The position numbers were made by a program, and so were the translations under genes. A stretch of 64,000 bases of DNA from Cytobacillus depressus (lineage in GTDB: Bacteria > Bacillota > Bacilli > Bacillales > Cytobacillaceae): positions 62,001-126,000 of the forward strand of contig NZ_WBOS01000010.1 of assembly GCF_008923245.1 (NCBI RefSeq), given 5' to 3'. Numbering within the stretch: the first letter of the stretch is position 1; the number at the start of each line of letters is the position of its first letter. The notes under the pieces are model-generated. The model searched no databases and had not been told where the DNA came from. It saw only the letters and a list, made by a program, of their open reading frames with translations. Of this stretch, positions 45,421-54,712 are shown in pieces.

Positions 45421-46014
45421 TTAGAGATCCTCTTTCCAAATATCCGTATTAGAGGTAGTTATCGCAATCGCCCCGCAGGCAAGCACCTCCATAGCATGTG
45501 CTTTTTCCGAAAGCAACCCGCCAGTAATCAGCGGTATTTTCAATTGCTTGCTTAAGTCCCTAATTACATGCGAAAGTCTTGATGGCATGATCTCAATTAT
45601 ATCAGGGGTGTTTTGATCTAATGAATGCAATACATAATCATATACTTCCGTATCGATCATAAACACTCGCTGTACAGCCATAAGCTTCCTCTTCTTCGCT
45701 TTTGCAACCATATTAGGCTTGGTTGATACAATGCCTAAAGGCTGTACATAATTCGCAATAAAATCAATTCCTTCATCATTCATGCTCAAACCGCCTATTT
45801 TTTCAATATGAACAAAAACAGGCAAGCCTTCTTTTTTGAATAAATCAACGTATCTTTTTATTGACATGATATTTCCAGTAAGCAAAAAAACAGCACTGAT
45901 CCTATCCTTATGTTTAATAACTTTTTCAATCCCTTTAGGGCTCTTCACTGCTGCGATTTTTTTGTATTGATTTAGCCGTATAAAAAATTCTTTCTCCTCA
46001 TTGTTCCGGTGCAA
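45421..46014 (-). CDS. glpP: Glycerol-3-phosphate responsive antiterminator
   Basis: 197 residues from the TTG at 46014 (AAGGAG, 8 nt); the GTG at 46023 overlaps that site. A TIM-barrel-like fold with FLLTGNIMSIKRYVDLFK, FVHIEKIGG, GIVSTKPNMVAKAKKRKLMAVQRVFMID, DIIEIMPSRLSHVI and PLITGGLLSEKAHAMEVLACGA, a clear GlpP family member. It binds G3P and RNA to prevent termination at leader hairpins. The usual partners glpF/glpK/glpD are not here; instead a ugp operon follows. Confidence 0.9.
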   Translation of the reverse strand: MHRNNEEKEFFIRLNQYKKIAAVKSPKGIEKVIKHKDRISAVFLLTGNIMSIKRYVDLFKKEGLPVFVHIEKIGGLSMNDEGIDFIANYVQPLGIVSTKPNMVAKAKKRKLMAVQRVFMIDTEVYDYVLHSLDQNTPDIIEIMPSRLSHVIRDLSKQLKIPLITGGLLSEKAHAMEVLACGAIAITTSNTDIWKEDL

Positions 46015-46222
46015 TTGAATCACTCCTTATCGGATTTCCTATACTTAAGTATAAAGAACGAGTGTTAATTCCATGTAAATTCATCCTGAAAATGTAAACT
46101 AAGAGAAAAAGGCCTGACATAGGTACAAAATTTCCTTCAATTATATACTCTTCATTTATTAGTGATTTTCCTATTATAAGTAGATTTCTTTTCGCGACGT
46201 CACTACTTTTTTAGGAATGAGA

Positions 46223-46235
46223 GGGTGCCTGTCCC
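46223..46235. repeat. Dispersed GGTGCCTGTCCCC motif
   Basis: GGGTGCCTGTCCCC lies just beyond the sfp terminator. The core is related to those at 1707, 22469 and 33766. Confidence 0.45.
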
Positions 46236-46244
46236 CATCCCTTT

Positions 46245-46279
46245 TAGAAAAACCCTCTAATGCAATTTGCACTAGAGGG
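46245..46279 (-). terminator. Terminator of the NRPS-like/PPTase pair
   Basis: Minus strand CCCTCTA, a 13-nt loop, TAGAGGG, then TTTTTCTAAAA. It lies directly after the sfp-like gene. Confidence 0.75.
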
Positions 46280-46291
46280 CCCTGTATATAT

Positions 46292-47029
46292 TCATTTCGA
46301 ATGAATAAATGCTGATATAACTCTTTTTTGATCATGTCTATAATAATGAATGAACGGACTAATGATACTGGAAGTTGAAACAGAAGCTTGGGTAGCTCTA
46401 TCAATATCAAAGGTTCTTAATATACTAATCCCATTAGCCCCATCGTATGTAAAGTACTTACTTTTGCTTTTTCCGTTGTAATTAAAGGATAAGGAAGTTA
46501 GATTAAGCTGTGTTAAACCAATACCAACTTCTTTTAGATATGCTTCCTTTAATGTCCAAAGTGTAAGCAAATACCGCTTGGATTCCTCAACATTTCGTAT
46601 CGTTCGAAAAAAGGATAATTCCTTTTCTGATAAAAATAGCTCCTCCGTTCCTTCTAGGAAAGGAAAAGGATTTAAACTTTCGATATCAACACCTATTTTT
46701 CCCTCTGAACTAATGCCCGTAAATATCCATTCAGCTGAATGCGATATACTAATGTCTCCTATCCATTGATCAACTTTCGGCTTCCCATATTTATCTTTTT
46801 TTATCGATAATTCTCTTTCTACATTAAAGTACTTTTTCCAGCAGTATTTGATTTGTATCACAGCAAGTAATGATCGTAATTGATCGAGTGGCTGCTTATA
46901 TTTAAGAATCGATTCTCGTTCATCTACAGAACACTTATCTAGTAATTCATTAAAGGTTTGCTCTGAAACAGGAGTGAAATTCATAAGAGCAATAACAGCT
47001 TTTGGCGAGTTAACCTTTAATCCAAACAT
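46292..47029 (-). CDS. Sfp-type 4'-phosphopantetheinyl transferase
   Basis: 245 residues, a pseudo-dimeric PPTase. KYGKPKVDQWIGDISISHSAEW, the Mg-binding GVDIES (Asp115, Glu117) and WTLKEAYLKEVGIGL (Trp158, Lys161, Glu162) are intact. It transfers phosphopantetheine from CoA to carrier-protein serines, here surely that of the adjacent A-T-R protein. It begins 5 nt after the stop of that gene with no clear site of its own, so translation is probably coupled. Confidence 0.92.
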   Translation of the reverse strand: MFGLKVNSPKAVIALMNFTPVSEQTFNELLDKCSVDERESILKYKQPLDQLRSLLAVIQIKYCWKKYFNVERELSIKKDKYGKPKVDQWIGDISISHSAEWIFTGISSEGKIGVDIESLNPFPFLEGTEELFLSEKELSFFRTIRNVEESKRYLLTLWTLKEAYLKEVGIGLTQLNLTSLSFNYNGKSKSKYFTYDGANGISILRTFDIDRATQASVSTSSIISPFIHYYRHDQKRVISAFIHSK

Positions 47030-47033
47030 TCTA

Positions 47034-50000
47034 CTATACTAAAACTAAATCTCTTTTTTGGAGCGCTGGAAAATACTCTACCTCTTCACCATGCTGGACA
47101 AGTAAAGAAAGATAAATCTCTTTATCGAGTGGCTTTTGTGTTGAAAACATTTCAGTTTGGCTGCAGTCCCAACGGTATAAGGAATCCTTCACACCTTCAC
47201 CTTCAAGGATACTTACTGCCAGCTGAAGCGTCTCCGAATCCAGCCCTTTTTCTGGTAACAAAAGCTTTGAGAAAGAAGCCTTATCTACTAATTCTATCGC
47301 ATAACCTAGTTCTTTCAGATAATTAATAAACTGCACAAAAGGGGTAGGCTCAGGATCAACGATGTGGAACGTCCTTCCAATTGCATCTTCCTTCATAGCC
47401 AGTTCAACAACAGTTTTGCTAGCAATGTCTACAGGTGTGACATCAATGATTGCAGTATACTCAGGAATTTCTCCAAGGGTCATGACTGCTTTTAACATGC
47501 GGTAAAAAGCATTCGTTTCAATATTTCTTTGGAATTTCCCTGTAACTGAATGGCCTGTTATATTCCCCATCCGACAAACTGTAGCTAGTGTACCTTCTTC
47601 CATTGCTTGATAGACAAGCTTCTCGGCTTCCAATTTACTACTCGTATACACATTTGTCAGTGTATAGGAAAAACTAGTTAGATTGGTACCAATAAACTCT
47701 CCCCACAAATTGGAATGTGCAAGATCATCAGGAATGCCGATTGTTGAAATATAGATGAACTTGGCACCTTTATTATTTTTAACTAGATTCAATAAAGAAG
47801 CTGTTCCACCAATATTCACTTTATTAAAGTGGCTTTGCTCACCAAAATGCCTTACATCAGCCGCGCAATGAATAATCATATCTAGGTTTGTTTCCAAGTA
47901 CGTTCTTGCTGCAGATGTAAGTCCCATAGCTTCTTGAGAAAGATCGCCTAGAACGGGGACAATTCGTGATAACCAAGTTTCCGGAATTTCAACGAAATAA
48001 TATTTTAGTATTTCTTCTAATCGATTTTTAGCTTCTTCTGTGCTGCTAGCCCTCGTTAAACAATGAATATGAGCTTTCGTATTTTCTAATAAATCATATA
48101 AAATGTGACTGCCAAGAAATCCCGTTGCACCCGTTAAAAGAATAGCCGTTAACTCCGGTTTCATTTTATAGGTGTAGCCCTTCAGCGGTTTTGTATAAAG
48201 TGGATGCTCAATCAGATTTTTCTCAATCAGTTGCCCTTCATCCCATTCCTCCGATTCAAGACTAGCTATATGCTCGGCTAACTTTTCTATTGACCTACAT
48301 TGGAAGAAGTCCTGAATACTGATTTCAGGAAAATGGGGCTTTAACTTAACTAATACATTTAAAACCTTTAGCGAGTTTAAGCCATTTGTAAACAAATCTT
48401 CCTTAATATCAAGCTTGTCCACATGTAATTCATCACATAAAGCTTGTGATATGATCATCTCTACTTCATTTCTTGGCTCAATGATATTAGCAGAAAGAAC
48501 TTCTTTAAAATCGACTTTTTCAAGATGTTTCCGATCAATTTTTCCTGTAGGGGCAATTGGCATCTCGTCCAATTGAATAAAGTAACTAGGTATCATATAG
48601 TCCGGTAATGCCGATTTTAATTCATGATGGATTTTATTTTTTTCAATCTTTTCACTTGATTTACCAGTATAAAACGCAAATAACTCTTTTTCATGCCCCT
48701 TCACTTGTCTTGGTATAACAACCGCCTCTTTCAAGAAAGGCAGTTTCAGCATTTTGTCTTCTATTTCTCCAATTTCCACTCGATGCCCCCTTATTTTCAC
48801 TTGCTGGTCATCTCTGCCGATAAATTCAACATTTCCGTCTTCCAATAATCTTACAATATCTCCTGTTCGGTAGAGTTTTGTATTTTTCTTAGTAGGATGA
48901 TCGATGAATGCCTCAGCCGTTTTTTCAGGTTGATTTAAATAGCCAACAGATAATCCCGGCCCTTCAATTAATAGTTCCCCAGGTTCATTCGTCTTACAGT
49001 CCATTCCTTTTTCATTTACAATATAAAAATCGAATCCTCGAATTGGTTTACCTATAGGGACATTCGCCATCTCTTCCGGCCATTCGCCAGCAATATCATA
49101 AAACGATGCCATCACAGTCGTTTCAGTTGGCCCATAGAAATTACTGATTTGAATAGCATACCCGAATTTCCCCTGCCACAATCTGACCATTTCTCCTGTT
49201 AAAGCTTCTCCTGCTAATGCGACTACTTTTAAAGAAGCAAGTTTTTGCAGATCATGTTCATTTAATATACTCGTCATATGATGAAAATAAGCAGTTGGTA
49301 AAATCATATTAGTAATTTTTTGATCAGCAATTTCTTTCGCTAATTGATTGGGGTCTTTCCGTGATTCTTCAGATAAAATATGTAAACGAACGCCATTTAG
49401 CAGCGCTTGGAAAATATCGATAATGGATGCATCAAAACTTAAAGATGCAAATTCAGAGATAACCGTATCATTATCAAACTGATAGTGATCTGAAAGCCAT
49501 GCTGCTAAATTAAGGACACCCTGATGTTTGATTAAAGCACCTTTTGGATTCCCAGTAGATCCCGAAGTATAAATGACATAAGCTAAATCGGCTGAAGTAA
49601 GTTCCTGGCATTCGATGTTACGATCATCAAACCCAATCTTATCAACAAGATAAATATTTCGGGAGAATCCAACCTCATCTAATTTCCCTTGAAGGATGGA
49701 GTTCGTGATGACAAGCTCACAAGCTGTGTCATTTACCATGTAGCTAATTCTTTCGTCTGGATAAGATGGGTCAATTGGCACATAGACGCCGCCTGATTTC
49801 ATAATTCCTAACAGACTAATGATGGCCTCCATGCTTCGGTTTAAGAAAACACCGACGAAGTCTCCTTTTCTTACTCCCTGATTTATCAGTTTAAAGGCAA
49901 CCTCGTTCGACATTTTATTTAAGTCATCATATGTTAATGATTCATTATTCATTGAAATTGCTGGATATTTCGGAAAAATACTAACCATTTCGTGAAATTT

Positions 50001-50060
50001 GTCGATAATAGTTAAGTCAGTGTTTTTCATCGTTTTTACAGATAATAATGGTTTAATCAT
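47034..50060 (-). CDS. Single-module NRPS-like A-T-R enzyme
   Basis: 1008 residues from the ATG at 50060 (AGGAG, 8 nt). Domains: adenylation (about 20-535) with YVIYTSGSTGNPKG, NFYGPTETTV, YRTGDIV, KIRGHRVEIGEIE and PTGKIDRK; carrier domain (about 550-620) with DLFTNGLNSLKVL, the Ser for phosphopantetheine; and a thioester reductase (about 660-1000) with LLTGATGFLGSHIL and YTSSK. No condensation domain. In FDASIIDIFQ the Asp that holds the alpha-amino group is kept, so the substrate is probably an amino acid. It should release an amino aldehyde or alcohol using NADPH. The pocket residues look mostly hydrophobic by eye. Confidence 0.9.
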   Translation of the reverse strand: MIKPLLSVKTMKNTDLTIIDKFHEMVSIFPKYPAISMNNESLTYDDLNKMSNEVAFKLINQGVRKGDFVGVFLNRSMEAIISLLGIMKSGGVYVPIDPSYPDERISYMVNDTACELVITNSILQGKLDEVGFSRNIYLVDKIGFDDRNIECQELTSADLAYVIYTSGSTGNPKGALIKHQGVLNLAAWLSDHYQFDNDTVISEFASLSFDASIIDIFQALLNGVRLHILSEESRKDPNQLAKEIADQKITNMILPTAYFHHMTSILNEHDLQKLASLKVVALAGEALTGEMVRLWQGKFGYAIQISNFYGPTETTVMASFYDIAGEWPEEMANVPIGKPIRGFDFYIVNEKGMDCKTNEPGELLIEGPGLSVGYLNQPEKTAEAFIDHPTKKNTKLYRTGDIVRLLEDGNVEFIGRDDQQVKIRGHRVEIGEIEDKMLKLPFLKEAVVIPRQVKGHEKELFAFYTGKSSEKIEKNKIHHELKSALPDYMIPSYFIQLDEMPIAPTGKIDRKHLEKVDFKEVLSANIIEPRNEVEMIISQALCDELHVDKLDIKEDLFTNGLNSLKVLNVLVKLKPHFPEISIQDFFQCRSIEKLAEHIASLESEEWDEGQLIEKNLIEHPLYTKPLKGYTYKMKPELTAILLTGATGFLGSHILYDLLENTKAHIHCLTRASSTEEAKNRLEEILKYYFVEIPETWLSRIVPVLGDLSQEAMGLTSAARTYLETNLDMIIHCAADVRHFGEQSHFNKVNIGGTASLLNLVKNNKGAKFIYISTIGIPDDLAHSNLWGEFIGTNLTSFSYTLTNVYTSSKLEAEKLVYQAMEEGTLATVCRMGNITGHSVTGKFQRNIETNAFYRMLKAVMTLGEIPEYTAIIDVTPVDIASKTVVELAMKEDAIGRTFHIVDPEPTPFVQFINYLKELGYAIELVDKASFSKLLLPEKGLDSETLQLAVSILEGEGVKDSLYRWDCSQTEMFSTQKPLDKEIYLSLLVQHGEEVEYFPALQKRDLVLV

Positions 50061-50185
50061 ATTTACGCTCCTATTCTTTGACGATTTTATGAAAAATCTC
50101 TCACACAATAACGATGTACTGATTTCGATTTTTTCAAGGAATAAAAGAACTAATTCCTATCAAATCTAAACGAGGAGAAAGATAC

Positions 50186-51928
50186 ATGCGAAGAACAAAA
50201 TCGTTTATTTTCAGAAACATATTTATTTCTGTGGCCATCTCAGTTTTTATCGGCGCTGTCATCAGCTTTTCCAGTTATCAAGTAATATCAGACATTTTAA
50301 AAAATGATATTAGCAAGGAAGCAAATAATATCGTTCATACATGGGGCACAGAGTTAGATATTGCTGAAGTGAAGGAAGCTATGAAGGAAGATTATGATTC
50401 TCCTGCCCAACAAAAGTTAATTTCCTTCTTTGATCAAATTTCCAAAAATAATAACAAAGTCGCTCAAGCCTATATATTCAGTACTAAAATTGTTGATGGA
50501 AACAACACACCGTTAATCGGTGCTCCATCACATCTCGTCGAGGTTTTAAAAGAAGAGGGAGTTAAAGTAGGTGACCCATTTCCACAGCCAGATCGAATTA
50601 TAGCAGCTATTAATGAAATGATGGAAACGAAAACAACGGTTGCTTCTGAAATATATAACGATGACATCGGTACATGGATTTCAGAATTATACCCGCTTAC
50701 GGACAACAATGGAGAAATCTTTGCTTATTTCGGTGTTGACGTTAGCGCAGAATTATTTCATACGAGTCAAGTTAAGTTAACTAAGATGGCCTTATTTGTA
50801 CTTCTGCCAGGGTTGATTCTAATCATTCTTTTCCAGATTTTCTATACAAGGAAATCTTTTAAGCCACTAAATGAGCTTCTCAGAGGATTAAATGAAGTTG
50901 GGAACGGCAATCTTCAAGTAAACTTAAAGGTAGAGAAGGATGATGAGCTCGGGCAAATCGTTGCACTCTTTAATAAAGTGATACATAACATGCAGCAGAT
51001 GATTTTTAAAATCAAGGAAACTTCTGCTGAAATAAATCACGCATCCGCCATTCTTCATCAATCCGCAGAGCAAACAGGAAAGAATTCTGTACAAGTTGCC
51101 CATGACGTTCAGGTGATGAATGATGGAATGAATTCACAGGAAGAATCTATTTCTAATACTGTACTTGCAATAGAAGAAGTAGCGACCGCAATTCAAACCA
51201 TTGCAGGAAATTCACAGGATGTTAGTACATCTTCCATCGAAATGGATGAAATAACACGAGAAGGCTCTCAATCCATTAAGAGATTAATTGAACAAATGGA
51301 TTCGATTAATCAATCATTCGCTGACATAACAAGCGCGATCACACAACTAAAGGGACGTTCTCAATCTATTAATGATTTCCTAACGATTATCGGTTCGATT
51401 GCCGATCAAACAAATTTACTTGCTTTAAATGCTGCTATTGAAGCTGCAAGAGCAGGTGAAGCAGGAAAAGGCTTTTCAGTTGTAGCTGAAGAGGTAAAAA
51501 AATTAGCTGAAGAATCAAGAAGGTCTACAGATATGATTGCTAATATTATTAAAGAAATTCAGACTGAAACGGATAACGCTGTTTCTTTCATTGAACTTGG
51601 AAATAAGGAAATTGCTCAAGGGATAAGTATCGGAAAAGATACCGATGAAATATTTGGTCAAATTCAAACATACACAAATCAAGTGTCTCAAAACATTTCG
51701 GAAGTATCCGCATCATCTCAACAAATCTCTGCATCTACTGAAGAGATAACAGCTACCTCTCAGCAATTGGAGAATATTTCAGCAAAGAATGCGACTATTT
51801 CTGGTTCACTAAATCTCAAAATTCAAGAGCAAGAAGGAAGCGTTAAAAATATATATCATGCTTCTGATAATCTACACCAACTTTCTGATGAATTAGAGAA
51901 ATTAGTAGAAAATTTCAAAGTTGAATAA
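50186..51928 (+). CDS. Methyl-accepting chemotaxis protein
   Basis: 580 residues. One N-terminal helix (about 10-30), an extracytoplasmic sensing domain with Cache-like features (about 35-195), a second helix (about 200-220), a HAMP domain ([22 protein letters not shown]) and a long signalling coiled coil. The hairpin tip is [44 protein letters not shown]. It reports an unknown ligand to CheA/CheW. ATG with GAGGAG upstream. Divergent from the A-T-R gene, with a strong terminator after it. Confidence 0.92.
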   Translation: MRRTKSFIFRNIFISVAISVFIGAVISFSSYQVISDILKNDISKEANNIVHTWGTELDIAEVKEAMKEDYDSPAQQKLISFFDQISKNNNKVAQAYIFSTKIVDGNNTPLIGAPSHLVEVLKEEGVKVGDPFPQPDRIIAAINEMMETKTTVASEIYNDDIGTWISELYPLTDNNGEIFAYFGVDVSAELFHTSQVKLTKMALFVLLPGLILIILFQIFYTRKSFKPLNELLRGLNEVGNGNLQVNLKVEKDDELGQIVALFNKVIHNMQQMIFKIKETSAEINHASAILHQSAEQTGKNSVQVAHDVQVMNDGMNSQEESISNTVLAIEEVATAIQTIAGNSQDVSTSSIEMDEITREGSQSIKRLIEQMDSINQSFADITSAITQLKGRSQSINDFLTIIGSIADQTNLLALNAAIEAARAGEAGKGFSVVAEEVKKLAEESRRSTDMIANIIKEIQTETDNAVSFIELGNKEIAQGISIGKDTDEIFGQIQTYTNQVSQNISEVSASSQQISASTEEITATSQQLENISAKNATISGSLNLKIQEQEGSVKNIYHASDNLHQLSDELEKLVENFKVE

Positions 51929-52303
51929 GAAAAATTCCATTTACCAGCGCTTTAATAGAGTTGAGTTAAAAAGATTGGGAATGTCAAGAAAAGATAAAAA
52001 GGGAGTCTCATAAGTCGAGTTTTTCGGCTCTGAGACTCCCTTTTTAATGTTGATATATCAATGTTTCTAATTTTTACATGGTGACCGTTTTTTGAGAAAG
52101 TCCTTCTCTGTGTGAATAATTAATTGTCAGTTGACCTAAACAGAACTTGCCTTTATGACGGTAGAAATAACTAACGCAGTGAAAGAAAGTCGAACGCCAC
52201 ATCCACTACTTTTGGAGTCATCTCTGTTCTTCTTTTTGACAAATATTCCGTGCCCATTCACTCCATACTAGGAAAGTAAATACTAGATGGAGGTTCGGTC
52301 AAC
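51929..52303. other. Intergenic region after the chemotaxis receptor
   Basis: No gene seen. It holds the terminator at 51996-52045. A TTGACA at about 52236 lacks a matching -10 at normal spacing. The SDR gene below belongs to a family often under SigB, but I see no clear SigB box. Confidence 0.4.
51996..52045. terminator. Strong terminator after the chemotaxis receptor
   Basis: AAAAAGGGAGTCTCA, a 20-nt loop, TGAGACTCCCTTTTT, a perfect 15-bp stem. Confidence 0.9.
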
Positions 52304-53179
52304 ATGCCAAGCAAACAAAATCAGTCGAATCAAAAAGCTTTTCCCCCTCAGCATCAAAACAAGCAGCCAGGATTAGAGAGTCAGATGGATCCAAAACCAA
52401 CCTCGATTGATCCCAATTATAAAGGATCAGGGAAATTAAGAGGAAAAATAGCTTTAATTTCAGGTGGTGACAGTGGAATTGGAAAGGCGGCAGCAATCTA
52501 TTTTGCTAAAGAAGGGGCCAATATTGCAATCAACTACCTAGAAGAGCAGGAAGATGCAGACGAAACGAAGCAATTAATAGAAGCGGAAGGACAAGAATGT
52601 ATATTACTTCCAGGAGATATCGGAATTGAATCTTTTTGCAGGGAGATTGCCAATAAGACGATTGACCAGTTTGGGAAAATAGATGTGTTAGTAAATAACG
52701 CTGCAGAGCAGCACCCTCAGGATAGTCTCCTGAATATTTCTTCTGACCAACTCGAAAGAACTTTCCGAACAAATATTTTTTCCTATTTTTATTTAACAAA
52801 AATGGTTCTACCGTATTTACAAAAAGGCAGTTCCATTATTAATACCGCTTCGATAACAGCCTATGCCGGCCATGAACAGCTGATTGATTACTCAGCAACG
52901 AAAGGGGCAATCGTTACCTTTACTAGATCTCTTGCGCTGTCACTTGCAGGACGAGGAATTCGTGTAAACGGGGTAGCGCCGGGACCCATTTGGACCCCGT
53001 TAATCCCATCTACATTCTCTGTTGATAAGGTAGCTCAATTTGGAACCGACACGCCGCTTGGACGTGCAGGACAGCCATACGAACTCGCACCAACCTATGT
53101 ATATTTGGCAAGTGATGATTCATCCTATGTTAGCGGGCAGATTATTCATGTGAATGGCGGCACGATTGTCAACGGATAG
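52304..53179 (+). CDS. Short-chain dehydrogenase (YhdF/GSP39-like)
   Basis: 291 residues. An unusual polar N-terminal tail of about 45 residues (KAFPPQHQNKQPGLESQMDP) is typical of the B. subtilis stress group YhdF, YhxC and YdaD (GSP39). Then comes an NAD(P) Rossmann fold with ISGGDSGIGKAAA, NNAAEQHP, catalytic S-x12-Y-x3-K (TASITAYAGHEQLIDYSATKG) and GVAPGPIWTPLIP. Substrate unknown; probably a general-stress reductase. ATG with GGAGG upstream. Confidence 0.88.
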   Translation: MPSKQNQSNQKAFPPQHQNKQPGLESQMDPKPTSIDPNYKGSGKLRGKIALISGGDSGIGKAAAIYFAKEGANIAINYLEEQEDADETKQLIEAEGQECILLPGDIGIESFCREIANKTIDQFGKIDVLVNNAAEQHPQDSLLNISSDQLERTFRTNIFSYFYLTKMVLPYLQKGSSIINTASITAYAGHEQLIDYSATKGAIVTFTRSLALSLAGRGIRVNGVAPGPIWTPLIPSTFSVDKVAQFGTDTPLGRAGQPYELAPTYVYLASDDSSYVSGQIIHVNGGTIVNG

Positions 53180-53189
53180 CATGTAATCA

Positions 53190-53237
53190 AAAATGAAGCT
53201 TCCCAAAAGTCTAATGACTAATGAGAAGCTTCTTTTA
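53190..53237. terminator. Terminator after the SDR gene
   Basis: AAAATGAAGCTTC and GAGAAGCTTCTTTT, about 8-9 paired bases with a long loop and a T-rich tail. Confidence 0.6.
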
Positions 53238-53604
53238 ATTGATAAAGACAAGATAATGTAAACCTATTAAATCAAGCATGACATTTTTATTAAATATACC
53301 TATAAGAGAATCTTACGAAGGGAACCTTTCAAACCGGCCCAACCTTTAGTATTCCTCCATTGCTTTTAATGCTTTTCTTTTGAAAGCGCATTGGACCACA
53401 GGCTCCTTATTAGGATCCCATTTAACTGATTTAATCCGCTAATTGATTTGACTTTTCCGTTTTTTTAAGTTCTACATGCACCTAATAACTCAGAAATGTT
53501 TTGGAAAAATGGAGTGATTTTAGTTTAATGATGAACAATTTTTTTTAAAAGAAATACATTAGTGAGTATTAATACAAAAAATTCCTGTGAAAGGGGAGCC
53601 ATAA
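53238..53604. other. Gene-free stretch with one decayed-looking fragment
   Basis: No intact gene. The minus strand at 53346-53438 reads as protein between two stops (see separate entry). The plus-strand promoter for the next gene is probably in the last 100 nt; I could not fix it. Confidence 0.4.
53346..53438 (-). pseudogene. Possible gene fragment
   Basis: About 30 codons ending at a TAA: RIKSVKWDPNKEPVVQC, then AFKRKALKAMEEY. The composition is that of a real protein C-terminus, but a stop lies just upstream and there is no start or ribosome binding site. The parent family is not recognised. Confidence 0.25.
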
Positions 53605-54078
53605 ATGGAGTATAAAAAGGGAGAGAGGGGCTTTACATTAGAATTTAATGAATTGGAGGAAATGAACTTAGAAAGGTTTATTAGTTCATTAAAAGAGCAT
53701 GATGAATTTAGTGGCCTTTCATCAAATAGTGAGTTTTTAGCGTTAATACTCAATGAGGGTGTTTCTTCGCTTCAACAAAAAACAAACGCATTTACCGAGA
53801 TTATTGAATCTGGAAGCACCGCTTCTTTTCAGGGAATTTTAGCCTCGTTGCTAAATGAGAACTTTGCCGCATTACAACATGAACCAGTCCATCTAATGAC
53901 AGAAAATGGACGCCCCATATCCTTTAATGAACTTTTAAATCTTTTACCAGATTTTGATTCCTTCTTTCAGGAAATTGATCAGCCAATAGAAGAAGATGAA
54001 AGCGCTCCAAATCCCAATGAGCCCTTATCATCCATTCAAAATAACTTTCCAGAGGGGCCTCCAAAAGAATCAAATTAG
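53605..54078 (+). CDS. Acidic hypothetical protein
   Basis: 157 residues, ATG with AAAGGGGAG 9 nt upstream. Strongly acidic. It begins MEYKKGERGFTLEFNELEEM, continues with short helices containing LSSNSEFLALILNEGVSSLQQ and SFQGILASLLNENFAALQHEP, and has a disordered, Pro/Asn/Glu-rich end. SFQGILASLLNENFAALQ and SFNELLNLLPDFDSFFQ may be weak internal repeats. No known family comes to mind. It is convergent with the Gly/Trp-repeat gene, separated by a small hairpin. Confidence 0.7.
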   Translation: MEYKKGERGFTLEFNELEEMNLERFISSLKEHDEFSGLSSNSEFLALILNEGVSSLQQKTNAFTEIIESGSTASFQGILASLLNENFAALQHEPVHLMTENGRPISFNELLNLLPDFDSFFQEIDQPIEEDESAPNPNEPLSSIQNNFPEGPPKESN

Positions 54079-54123
54079 TCTGCCTTTTTTTCTATTCATA
54101 TTGGTTATGACAAAAGTAAATAG

Positions 54124-54148
54124 AGGGTCTTCTAACATAGAAGGCCCT
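54124..54148. terminator. Small hairpin between convergent genes
   Basis: AGGGTCTTCTA, a 3-nt loop, TAGAAGGCCCT, one mismatch. T runs are weak. Confidence 0.4.
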
Positions 54149-54151
54149 TGA

Positions 54152-54712
54152 TTAATATAACATCTTTCCGACGTTAATTAGATTACTAAGAGTTCCCAGA
54201 CCGCCTAACGCTCCTTTTCCAACCTTAAGCAAACCTCCGAACATCCCCGGTTGACCTTGACCCATGAAATTCCCCCAGCCCATCGGAATGCCCTGACTAC
54301 CCCAGCCTGCTGGATTCCCATAACTTCCCCAGCCTACCGGACCCCCAAGATCTCCCCAACCCACCATTTGCCCTTGAGTACTAAAACCAGCCGGATTTAC
54401 CGACATCCAACCGGTTGGATAGACTTGAGTATTTAAACCAACCGGATTTACCGGCATCCAACCAGCTGAATGGACTTGAGTACCTACCTGATTTACTGGA
54501 TGTTTCAGGCTACTGAAGCTTGCTAAACCCTCCGGCCCCGGACCCCACAAACCACCTGGATGATCCGGGTCACTCCAGCCAGCCGGAATCCCAAGGTCAT
54601 TTTCTTGATTAAGTTCGGGCATTTGATGCTGTAAGTGTAATGGCGATGCAGAAAATTTGTTATTATATGGCTGCCTTTGTCCCCTTAATTTCGCATACCT
54701 ATAATAATACAT
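54152..54712 (-). CDS. Gly/Trp-rich repeat protein
   Basis: About 186 residues from the ATG at 54712 (GAGGGG, 9 nt). After a basic, Tyr-rich start (MYYYRYAKLRGQRQPYNN) the centre is built from Gly-Trp units. Two 17-residue units (GWMPVNPVGLNTQVYPT; GWMSVNPAGFSTQGQMV) are followed by 9-residue units (GWGDLGGPV, GWGSYGNPA, GWGSQGIPM, GWGNF). The end, GGLLKVGKGALGGLGTLSNLINVGKML, is a hydrophobic helix-like tail. No signal peptide. The style resembles spore-coat or surface low-complexity proteins, but I know no homologue. Confidence 0.7.
   Translation of the reverse strand: MYYYRYAKLRGQRQPYNNKFSASPLHLQHQMPELNQENDLGIPAGWSDPDHPGGLWGPGPEGLASFSSLKHPVNQVGTQVHSAGWMPVNPVGLNTQVYPTGWMSVNPAGFSTQGQMVGWGDLGGPVGWGSYGNPAGWGSQGIPMGWGNFMGQGQPGMFGGLLKVGKGALGGLGTLSNLINVGKMLY

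Noticed and set aside
46174..46410. Minus-strand 78-codon frame
   Set aside because: Overlaps the end of the phosphopantetheinyl transferase and its terminator, with no site and no family resemblance.
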